A DNA stretch of 64,000 nucleotides from positions 178,115-242,114 of the forward strand of contig NZ_FNDR01000010.1 of assembly GCF_900099805.1 (NCBI RefSeq). The letters run 5' to 3'. The DNA is from Variovorax sp. OV700 (GTDB lineage: Bacteria; Pseudomonadota; Gammaproteobacteria; Burkholderiales; Burkholderiaceae_C). Positions 17,336 to 24,223 of the stretch are shown here, piece after piece. The first letter of the stretch is position 1. Each line of letters opens with the position of its first letter. Below the pieces are notes generated by a model. The model saw nothing but the letters and a program-made list of their open reading frames with translations, was not told the origin of the DNA and did not search any database. The translations under genes were made by a program, and so were the position numbers.

Positions 17336-18100
17336 ATGGACATCGACCTGAACGCGGACCTCGGCGAAGGCTTCGGCCCCTGGCGCATGGGCGAGGACGA
17401 AGCGCTGCTCGACATCGTTTCTTCCGCCAACGTGGCCTGCGGCTTTCATGCGGGCGATCCCGTCATCATGGACCGCACGGTTCGCATGGCACTCTCGCGG
17501 GGCGTCGACGTGGGAGCGCATGTGGGCTTTCCCGACCTGCTGGGGTTCGGCCGCCGGCCGATGCAGATCGAGCCCAAGGAACTCGTCGCCTACGTGCTCT
17601 ACCAGCTGAGCGCGCTGGACGGCATGGCGCGCACCGCCGGCCACCGCATGACGCACATGAGCTTTCACGGTGCGCTCGGCAACATGGCCGCGGCCGACGC
17701 CGCGTTCGCCGAACCGCTGGTGCGCGCGGTGGCGGATTTCGATCCGACGCTCATCGTCAGCTCTTCCGCCAGCCGCGCCATCGAGGAGGCCGCCGCGCGC
17801 TGCGGGCTGCGCGTGCGCACCACCTTCCTTGCCGACCGCGCCTGCGACGACGACGGCCTGCTGGTGCCGCGCAAGCTGCCCGATTCGGTGATCCACGACC
17901 GGAGTGCGGTGCTGGCGCGCGTGCGCCAATTACTGGAGGAGGGCACCGTCACCAGCTACAGCGGCAAGAAGATCCCGATGCGCGCGCATTCGATCCTGCT
18001 GCACGGCGACACGCCCGGTGCGGTGGACCTGGCCCGCGCGGTGCGCGGCGTGGTCGAGCAGGCAGGGCGCGTGGTGCCCATTTCGAGGCAATCGGACTAA
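17336..18100 (+). CDS. pxpA: LamB/YcsF family protein, 5-oxoprolinase subunit A (PxpA)
   Basis: A 254-residue PxpA/YcsF protein with the invariant N-terminus DLNADLGEGFGPW, ANVACGFHAGDP near 38 and GAHVGFPDLLGFGRR near 62. It is the third component of PxpABC, which hydrolyses 5-oxo-L-proline to glutamate with ATP. The ATG at 17336 gives the family length; the frame is open further upstream only by chance. It ends the accB operon; the next promoter module starts 60 bases on. Confidence 0.9.
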   Translation: MDIDLNADLGEGFGPWRMGEDEALLDIVSSANVACGFHAGDPVIMDRTVRMALSRGVDVGAHVGFPDLLGFGRRPMQIEPKELVAYVLYQLSALDGMARTAGHRMTHMSFHGALGNMAAADAAFAEPLVRAVADFDPTLIVSSSASRAIEEAAARCGLRVRTTFLADRACDDDGLLVPRKLPDSVIHDRSAVLARVRQLLEEGTVTSYSGKKIPMRAHSILLHGDTPGAVDLARAVRGVVEQAGRVVPISRQSD

Positions 18101-18159
18101 CCGGCCCCGATCCCGAACATGGTGCTTACCCTAGGTCGTACGCACGAACACGGCGCAAC

Positions 18160-18224
18160 ATAAGGGCGGCTTATCGCTCCACAGCCAATCCGTCTTGGCG
18201 CCGCGAAGAAGCGCTCGATACAGT
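18160..18224 (+). promoter_or_regulatory. LysR-type operator and promoter for the SDR-ABC transporter operon (shared module, site B)
   Basis: The palindrome ATAAG-GGCGG-CTTAT is at 18160-18174. ACAGCCAATCCGTCTTGG at 18181-18198 differs from site A by one base and includes the -35 TTGGCG (18195-18200); TACAGT at 18219-18224 is the -10. Every spacing equals site A (13318). The inferred start near 18231 rules out the upstream GTG at 18223 as a start codon for the SDR. Confidence 0.75.
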
Positions 18225-18267
18225 GAATTCAACGCAGCGATCTCCAGTTCCAACGAAAGAAACAAAG

Positions 18268-19020
18268 ATGCCGTTCTCTGACTACAAGACCGCGCTGGTG
18301 ACGGGGGCCTCCTCGGGCATCGGCGCCGCCGTCGTCGAACGCCTCTGCAAGGAAGGCCTCCAGGTCCATGCGCTGGCGCGCAGCGCCGACAAGCTGGCCG
18401 ACCTGGCCGCGCGCACCGGCTGCATTCCGCACGCCATCGACGTGAGCGACCTTGCCGGCATCACCCGCCTCACGCAGGAGGTCGAGTTCGACGTGCTGGT
18501 CAACAACGCCGGCGTGGACCGCCCCGGCTCGATCCTCAAGTCCGACGCCGAGGGTATCGACCTGCTGGTCGACGTGAACCTGCGCGCCGTGCTGCACCTG
18601 TGCCGCCTCGTGGTGCCCGGCATGGCCGCGCGCGACCGGGGCCACGTTGTCAACATCAGCTCCATTGCAGCGGCCTACAACTTCGGCGGCAACAGCACCT
18701 ATCACGCGACCAAGGCGGCCGTGAGCATGCTGTCGCGCCAGCTGCGCATCGACGTCTTCGGCAAGCGCGTGCGGGTGACCGAGATCTGCCCGGGGCGCGT
18801 GGCCACCGACATCTTCGCGCACGTGCACGGCGACTCCGAAGAAACCTACAAGCGCTTCGTCGAAGGCTACGAGCTGCCACAGGCCGAAGACATCGCGAAC
18901 GCCATCGCCTTCGCGATTGCGGCGCCCATAGCGGTCAACGTGGGCCACATGGAAATCACGCCCACGCTGCAGGTGCCCGGCGGGCTCTCGACCGCGCGGC
19001 CGGAAGCGCCGCAGGCCTGA
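18268..19020 (+). CDS. SDR family oxidoreductase
   Basis: A 250-residue short-chain dehydrogenase with TGASSGIG at 12-19, NNAG at 79-82 and the catalytic pair Tyr145/Lys149 after VVNISSIAA. It resembles the YdfG/serine-3-dehydrogenase-like group of SDRs, but the substrate is not certain. The ATG at 18268 is chosen from the promoter position. It leads an operon with a polar amino acid ABC transporter and shares its promoter layout with the pxp-type operon, so it probably acts on the same imported compound or a relative. Confidence 0.87.
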   Translation: MPFSDYKTALVTGASSGIGAAVVERLCKEGLQVHALARSADKLADLAARTGCIPHAIDVSDLAGITRLTQEVEFDVLVNNAGVDRPGSILKSDAEGIDLLVDVNLRAVLHLCRLVVPGMAARDRGHVVNISSIAAAYNFGGNSTYHATKAAVSMLSRQLRIDVFGKRVRVTEICPGRVATDIFAHVHGDSEETYKRFVEGYELPQAEDIANAIAFAIAAPIAVNVGHMEITPTLQVPGGLSTARPEAPQA

Positions 19021-19058
19021 GTGGCACCACGTCCACAAGCCAGGCAAAGGAACCGCGC

Positions 19059-19760
19059 ATGAAGGACTTCGACCTGCTGGCGATCCTGCTGAAACCGGAG
19101 TTCGGTGCGATGCTCTGGCACGGACTGCAGGAGACGCTGAAGATCGCGGCCGGCTCCTGGCTGCTGGCCATGGCCATGGCGGTCGTGCTGCTGGTCGTGC
19201 GCCTCACGCCGAGCCGGCTGGCCGAACGCGTGGTGGCCGGCTATGTCTCCTACCACCGCAACGTGCCGACGCTGGTGCAGCTCATGCTCTGGTACTTCGG
19301 CATCTTCAGCCTGCTGCCCGATGTGCTGCAGGGTTGGCTGTCGGCGCACAACGCGGAGACGATTCTCTCGATCGTCGCGCTCGGCCTCTGCCAGGCCGCC
19401 TATTTCAGCGAGGACATGCGCTCGGGCCTGCGCTCCATCCCGGCCGGCCAGGCCGAGGCCGCGCGCGCGCTCGGCCATGGCTATATTGGCTCGATGCGCC
19501 ATGTGATGCTGCCGCAAGCCATCCGAAACGCGGTGCCGGCACTGGTGAACCACAGCGTGTCGCTGTTCAAGAACAGCAGCCTGGCCATGGCCATCGGCGT
19601 GGCCGAGCTGACGCATGCGGTGAAGGAAATCGAGAGCCAGAGCTTTCGCACCTTCGAGGCCTACAGCATGGCCACGGTGCTGTACCTGGTGTGCTCGCTG
19701 CTCATCATGGCGGTGGGCGGCTGGCTGTCGCGGCGCTACCGCATCGCCGGAGCGAGGTAG
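19059..19760 (+). CDS. Amino acid ABC transporter permease (GltJ/GltK type)
   Basis: A 233-residue HisMQ-family permease. YHRNVPTLVQLMLWYFG and the cytoplasmic loop with SIPAGQAEAARALG followed by MLPQAIRNAVPALVNHSVSLFKNSSLA are the EAA-loop signatures of glutamate/aspartate importers. Several hydrophobic helices are evident. It pairs with the permease 6 bases downstream. Confidence 0.9.
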   Translation: MKDFDLLAILLKPEFGAMLWHGLQETLKIAAGSWLLAMAMAVVLLVVRLTPSRLAERVVAGYVSYHRNVPTLVQLMLWYFGIFSLLPDVLQGWLSAHNAETILSIVALGLCQAAYFSEDMRSGLRSIPAGQAEAARALGHGYIGSMRHVMLPQAIRNAVPALVNHSVSLFKNSSLAMAIGVAELTHAVKEIESQSFRTFEAYSMATVLYLVCSLLIMAVGGWLSRRYRIAGAR

Positions 19761-19766
19761 AAAACC

Positions 19767-20525
19767 ATGTTCAGCGTCTTTGAAATCCTGCGCGACAACT
19801 GGCTGCTGCTGCTCGTCGGCCAATATCCCAGCGGCCCGCTCGGCGGCATCGTCGCCACGCTGATCCTGTCGGTGCTGGGCATCGTGCTGGCGTTTCCGCT
19901 CTCGGTGCTGCTGGCGCTCGCGCGGCTGTCGCCCTGGCGGCTGCTGCGCTGGCCGGCGACGGTGCTGGTTTACGGGGTGCGCGGGGTGCCGCTGCTGATG
20001 GTGATCCTGTGGGTCTACTTCCTGGTGCCGATCCTGATCGGTCGGGACGTGTCGGGCTTCACCACCATGCTGTGCACGCTGGTGATCTACGAGGGCGCCT
20101 ACCTGTCGGAGGTGGTGCGCGCCGGCATCCAGGCCCTGCCCAAGGGCCAGACCGAGGCAGCGCGCGCGCTCGGCCACAGCCACCTGGGCACCATGCGGTA
20201 CGTGATCCTGCCGCAGGCGCTCTACAACATGCTGCCGAGCATGCTGAGCCAGTTCATCTCCACCATCAAGGAGACCACGCTGGGCTACGTGATCAACGTG
20301 CAGGAGCTGACTTTCGCGGCGAACCAGATCAACAACCAGTTGCTGACCAAGCCGTTCCAGGTGTTCTTCATCCTGGCGATGACGTACTACGTCGTCTGCT
20401 TCAGCCTGACCCAGCTGGCGCTGTGGCTGGAGCGGCGCGTGGCCCACAAGCGGCTCGGCGCAGCCACTGCGAAGACATCCGAAGACGGTGTTTCGCTGCC
20501 GCCGCCGGTGGTGGTGAATCCGTAA
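19767..20525 (+). CDS. Amino acid ABC transporter permease (GltJ/GltK type)
   Basis: A 252-residue HisMQ-family permease and second channel subunit. It has the EAA loop ALPKGQTEAARALGHSHLGTMRYVILPQAL and the segment FISTIKETTLGYVI. Its C-terminal 25 residues form a polar tail (AATAKTSEDGVSLP) beyond the last helix. The ATPase gene follows after 45 bases with AAGGAG before its ATG. Confidence 0.9.
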   Translation: MFSVFEILRDNWLLLLVGQYPSGPLGGIVATLILSVLGIVLAFPLSVLLALARLSPWRLLRWPATVLVYGVRGVPLLMVILWVYFLVPILIGRDVSGFTTMLCTLVIYEGAYLSEVVRAGIQALPKGQTEAARALGHSHLGTMRYVILPQALYNMLPSMLSQFISTIKETTLGYVINVQELTFAANQINNQLLTKPFQVFFILAMTYYVVCFSLTQLALWLERRVAHKRLGAATAKTSEDGVSLPPPVVVNP

Positions 20526-20570
20526 GGCCGCGCCCGACGGCCATCGACAGGAAAACAAGGAGACAGATCC

Positions 20571-21341
20571 ATGAACCCCGTTCCACATCCCGCAGGGGAT
20601 GACACCATGATCCTGTTCTCCAACATCAACAAGTGGTATGGCGACTACCAGGCGCTCGCCGACGTCAATGCCGAGGTGAAGAAGGGCGAGGTCGTGGTGG
20701 TCTGCGGGCCTTCTGGCTCCGGCAAGTCCACCCTGATCCGCACCGTCAACCGGCTGGAAGAAGTGAAGTCGGGGCAGTTGCTGTTCGACGGCCACGACAT
20801 CCACGCGCCCATGAGCAGCGCGGCGCTCAACAAGCTGCGCAGCCGCATCGGTTTCGTGTTCCAGAGCTTCAACCTGTTTCCGCATCTCTCGGTGCTGGAG
20901 AACATCATGCTGTCGCCCGTGCGCGTGCTGGGCGTGAAGCGGGCCGAGGCGAAGGCAAGGGCGGCGCAGCTGCTCGAGCGCGTGGGCCTGTCGAACAAGG
21001 CCGGCGCCTACCCGGCCCAGCTCTCGGGCGGGCAGCAGCAGCGCGTGGCCATTGCCCGCGCACTGGCCATGGAGCCGCCCGCCATGCTGTTCGACGAACC
21101 CACCAGCGCGCTCGACCCCGAGATGGTGGGCGAGGTGCTGTCGGTGATGCGCGGCCTTGCCAACGACGGCATGACCATGATGTGCGTCACGCACGAGATG
21201 AACTTCGCCCGCGAGGTGGCCGACCGCGTCTGGTTCATGGACGCGGGCCGCATTCTCGAGAAGGCCGACCCCGAGACCTTTTTCACCAGCCCGCAGCATC
21301 CGCGCGCGCAGCGCTTCCTGTCGGACTTGCGCGCGCACTGA
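20571..21341 (+). CDS. Amino acid ABC transporter ATP-binding protein (GltL type)
   Basis: A 256-residue ATPase of the GlnQ/GltL family with Walker A GPSGSGKST near residues 45-53, LSGGQQQRVAIARAL and LFDEPTSALDPEMVGEVL. The start at 20571 has AAGGAG at the right distance; a second ATG at 20607 before ILFSNINKWYG is possible. It energises the two permeases upstream. The binding protein follows after 47 bases. Confidence 0.92.
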   Translation: MNPVPHPAGDDTMILFSNINKWYGDYQALADVNAEVKKGEVVVVCGPSGSGKSTLIRTVNRLEEVKSGQLLFDGHDIHAPMSSAALNKLRSRIGFVFQSFNLFPHLSVLENIMLSPVRVLGVKRAEAKARAAQLLERVGLSNKAGAYPAQLSGGQQQRVAIARALAMEPPAMLFDEPTSALDPEMVGEVLSVMRGLANDGMTMMCVTHEMNFAREVADRVWFMDAGRILEKADPETFFTSPQHPRAQRFLSDLRAH

Positions 21342-21388
21342 TTGATCGTCGTTTTCTTCATCCCCTCGAGTTTCTTCAGGAGTCCAGC

Positions 21389-22231
21389 ATGTCGAACAGA
21401 ACCGCTTTCCGTCTTGCCGCCATTGGCGCCTGCCTCTGCGCCACGCCTTTCCTGGCCCTCGCCGACCAGTGGAGCGACATCAGCCAGCGCAAGGAACTGC
21501 GCTGCGGCACCTTCGCCGACGTGCCGCCCTTCGCCGCCCCCGATCCGAAGACGCGCGAGATGGTGGGCCACGACGTCGACCTGTGTCAGGCGCTCGCCAA
21601 GGAACTCGGATTGACGGCCAAGGTCACCCCGCTGTCGGTGGAGGCGCGCGTGCCCGAGGTCAAGCTCGGGCGCGTCGACGTGACCGTCGCCAACCTGGCC
21701 TACACCAAGAGCCGCGGCGAGCAGATCCAGTTCAGCGATCCGTACTACGTGGCCAAGGAAATGCTGGCGGTGAAGGCTTCCGACCCCGGCACGGCCAAGG
21801 CCGACTTCAAGGGCAAGCGCCTGAGCTCGACCAAGGGCTCGACCTCCGAGCTGTCGATCAAGATGAACGGCTCCGAGCCGGTGACCTTCCAGGACACGGG
21901 ATCGGCGTTCATGGCGGTGCAGCAGAACAAGTCTGTCGGCATGGTTGCGAACACGATGACCATCACCAAGCTGGTCAACCAGTCGAAGACCGAAGGCGTG
22001 GCGCTGAAGATGATCAAGGAGCCGATGGTGCTGCAGCCCATCGGCGTCGGCATGAAGAAGGACGAGCCGGCGCTGCTGGCCAAGGTGAACGGCGCGCTCT
22101 ACGCGCTGGAGAAGTCGGGCGAGCTCGACAAGATCTGGGCGAAGTGGCTCGGCCCGAACACCGAATACAAGATGACGCGCGAAGAAAAGGTCATGCCGCT
22201 GGCGGAACTCAAGTTCGAACTCCTGCCCTGA
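21389..22231 (+). CDS. Amino acid ABC transporter substrate-binding protein (SBP family 3)
   Basis: A 280-residue periplasmic receptor. A signal peptide ends near residue 26 (LCATPFLALA then DQWSDI). The mature part has the family 3 stretches LRCGTFADVPPFAAPD, GHDVDLCQALAKELG and IQFSDPYYV. AGGAG lies before the ATG. It delivers a polar amino acid to the permeases upstream; given the shared promoter with the pxp-type operon, 5-oxoproline or a related lactam or amino acid is a reasonable guess. Confidence 0.9.
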   Translation: MSNRTAFRLAAIGACLCATPFLALADQWSDISQRKELRCGTFADVPPFAAPDPKTREMVGHDVDLCQALAKELGLTAKVTPLSVEARVPEVKLGRVDVTVANLAYTKSRGEQIQFSDPYYVAKEMLAVKASDPGTAKADFKGKRLSSTKGSTSELSIKMNGSEPVTFQDTGSAFMAVQQNKSVGMVANTMTITKLVNQSKTEGVALKMIKEPMVLQPIGVGMKKDEPALLAKVNGALYALEKSGELDKIWAKWLGPNTEYKMTREEKVMPLAELKFELLP

Positions 22232-22267
22232 CCGCACTCACGCCCGGCGGGCAGCATCTCTCCCCGG

Positions 22268-22282
22268 GCCCGGCCTCCGGGC
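22268..22282. terminator. Candidate terminator hairpin between converging genes
   Basis: GCCCGG (22268-22273), loop CCT, then CCGGGC (22277-22282), lies between the receptor gene on + and the SnoaL-like gene on -. There is no T-run, so termination is suggested only by place and stem strength. Confidence 0.35.
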
Positions 22283-22299
22283 GCCAGGGATGAAGCGGC

Positions 22300-22785
22300 C
22301 TACTTGCGCGCGGCGACCTCGGGCATCGCCGAAGAGTGGTGGTGAGCGATCAGCCACTGGCCGTTCACCCACTCGTAGACGTACGTGTAGCGGGCATGCA
22401 CTTTCTTGCCGTCCTTGAACTTGAAGGTGTAGGTGCCGACGTCCTGCGCCACGTTGCAGCCGATCTTGATGATGCGGTGGTCGATCGTGCCCTGCGGCGC
22501 GCCTTTCAGAAACTTGACGAAGTAGCTGCGGATCTCCGCCGGATTGGTGCGCGGTTGGTTCGAAACGGTCGGCAGCAGCACGCCGTCGGCCGCGTAGTTG
22601 GCCACGACCTTGTCGGGGTCCAGCGTGCGCAGCGAGTCGTTCCAGCGGTCGAACAGTGCCGCGATCTGCGGTTCGGTCGCCGGACTGCAAGTTGCCGCTG
22701 CGGGCGCTTGCGCGAAGGCGGATGTCGAGATGGCGAGGACCGCCGCCGTCGTTGCCGAGAGAGAGAGCGTACGAAGCATCTTCAT
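22300..22785 (-). CDS. Secreted SnoaL-like/nuclear transport factor 2-fold protein
   Basis: A 161-residue protein with a signal peptide (MKMLRTLSLSATTAAVLAISTSAFAQA, too long to be anything else) and a mature cystatin-like SnoaL/DUF4440 domain: EPQIAALFDRWNDSLRTLDPDKV, NYAADGVLLPTVS, and HARYTYVYEWVNGQWLIAHHHSS. AAGGAA precedes the ATG on -. Such proteins include calcium/calmodulin-kinase II association-like domains, and their role is usually unknown. It stands alone at the left edge of the low-GC region. Confidence 0.8.
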   Translation of the reverse strand: MKMLRTLSLSATTAAVLAISTSAFAQAPAAATCSPATEPQIAALFDRWNDSLRTLDPDKVVANYAADGVLLPTVSNQPRTNPAEIRSYFVKFLKGAPQGTIDHRIIKIGCNVAQDVGTYTFKFKDGKKVHARYTYVYEWVNGQWLIAHHHSSAMPEVAARK

Positions 22786-22943
22786 GGATTTTTCCTTTTT
22801 TGCATTGGCTGGTCGATCACCGGGATTGCCGGTGCTGCATCGTCTTGCGATACAGGACTTCATTCTTCGGTCTCTCCCTGAACCTAAGCTGCTGTCCGCC
22901 ATGAATCCGGCGTGACGCGCACATGAACATTCGATGAACTGCC

Positions 22944-23136
22944 TCAGCCCGGCGCAGCATCCAGTCGATAGCCTAGACCGCGCACGGTCTTGAACAACGC
23001 AACGGGATGGCCATCGTCGATCTTGGCACGAAGTCGACGGACATACACGTCGACGATGTTGGTGAGGGGCTCTTCGTTCGTTCCCCACACATTGGAAAGG
23101 ATGCGCTCCCGGCTGTAGACACGGCCGGGCGCCGCA
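22944..23136 (-). pseudogene. Fragment of an OmpR-family response regulator (C-terminal winged helix)
   Basis: The - strand reads PGRVYSRERILSNVWG, then TNIVDVYVRRLRAKID and FKTVRGLGYRLDAAPG before a TGA at 22944-22946. This is the DNA-binding end of an OmpR/PhoB-type regulator, with the trans-activation loop and recognition helix intact. Upstream of about 23136 the frame stays open but loses all similarity, and no receiver domain or start codon is found. It is therefore a truncated remnant, marking a rearrangement near the border between high-GC and lower-GC DNA. The exact break point is approximate. Confidence 0.7.
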
Positions 23137-23619
23137 CGTTTCAGCCATTTTGGAACAAAGCTCGCCGCGTTCCGCGCAATGGCTCGTAATGTCGCGATGG
23201 GAGAAGAAGGTGTTCCTACCCTCTACCAGGTAGATGTACAGCTGATTGAATCGCAGATTCTCGATGTCGAAGACTGGGGAGCGCCTCACTGCATCGGCCT
23301 AGCCAAAAAGCTGAAAGACAGCATAGGGGCTGACAACGGCTCCGACGAGATGGAAAATCTCAGGGCCGAACTTGTCGGCAAAAAGAAGCGCCGAGAGGAG
23401 TGGCGCGACTATGGTTTCGACCGGCTCTCTCTTTTTCTCGGAGCGAGGGGGGCATTCAGGCGCTACGCTATATGAACGTGGTAGAGGGATTGCGGGACAC
23501 CCGATCCTTATGCGCAATCTCCCCTACCTCGATAATAACTTTGCACGCCCTCCCACTGGCCAACCGACAATTTGCAAACCGGATTAGAGTTGCCTCTCTC
23601 ACACAAAATAGTTATAGCC
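23137..23619. other. Lower-GC spacer without a confident gene
   Basis: Between the regulator fragment and the H-NS-like gene, base composition drops visibly. A 98-codon open frame at 23179-23475 (+) and a 72-codon frame at 23299-23517 (-) exist, but neither has a good ribosome binding site or a domain I recognise. They may be decayed genes. Confidence 0.4.
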
Positions 23620-24126
23620 ATGACCCAAAAAAGTTACGCTCAAATTCAGAAGCAAATCGAGGCACTGCAAAAGCAGGCCGACAAACTGAAGGCTGAAGAG
23701 GTCGCAGGCGTCATTGCTCGCATCAAAGATGCGATCGCGCACTACGGATTGACCGCAGAGCAGCTTGGATATGGCGGCACGCGCGGAGCAAAAACCAAAG
23801 CGCAAAAGCTCACTGACTCCAAAGTCGCAGCGTATTCGGACGGCGCGGGGAACAGCTGGCGCGGCCGAGGACCGCGGCCGCAATGGTTGAAGGCAGCGAT
23901 TGCCGCGGGCAGGTCGCTAGACGAGTTCACCGCGTCGGGAAGCTCTCTGCCGGCAGCCACGTCGAAGGTTAAGAAAAAGAATGAGAAGAATGCGATCGCG
24001 AAGAAACGCGTCGCCACGACGTATCGCGATGAGGCCGGAAACAAATGGTCGGGTTTCGGTCCTCGCCCTCGGTGGTTGAAAGAGGCTCTTGAAGCTGGCA
24101 AGACTTTAGAACAGCTAGCCGGTTGA
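23620..24126 (+). CDS. H-NS family nucleoid-associated protein with two C-terminal DNA-binding modules
   Basis: A 168-residue protein. Residues 1-50 form the coiled-coil oligomerisation region of H-NS/BpH3-type proteins (YAQIQKQIEALQKQADKLKAEE). The DNA-binding module, normally single, is present twice: about 72-103 (YSDGAGNSW, then RGRGPRPQWL) and about 135-166 (YRDEAGNKW, then SGFGPRPRWL), joined by a Lys-rich linker (KVKKKNEKNAIAKKR). Each copy carries the GPRP minor-groove loop. It lies at the start of the lower-GC region, a typical place for xenogeneic silencers. It converges with the pyruvate carboxylase gene. Confidence 0.85.
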   Translation: MTQKSYAQIQKQIEALQKQADKLKAEEVAGVIARIKDAIAHYGLTAEQLGYGGTRGAKTKAQKLTDSKVAAYSDGAGNSWRGRGPRPQWLKAAIAAGRSLDEFTASGSSLPAATSKVKKKNEKNAIAKKRVATTYRDEAGNKWSGFGPRPRWLKEALEAGKTLEQLAG

Positions 24127-24223
24127 CGGCTGACCTCAATGGCAGCCACAACTCCAGCCGAAAAAAAACTAGCCTGCGGAGTAGGGCGTGACACGCTATC
24201 GATCATCCGCGATTCCCGTCCAG

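Noticed and set aside
18223..18267. Earlier GTG start for the SDR at 18268
   Set aside because: It lies within the inferred -10 (18219-18224), upstream of the expected transcript start.
18867..21338. Open frame of 823 codons on - opposite the amino acid transporter genes
   Set aside because: The + strand genes are well supported; the - frame has low-complexity His/Gln/Arg repeats typical of shadow translation.
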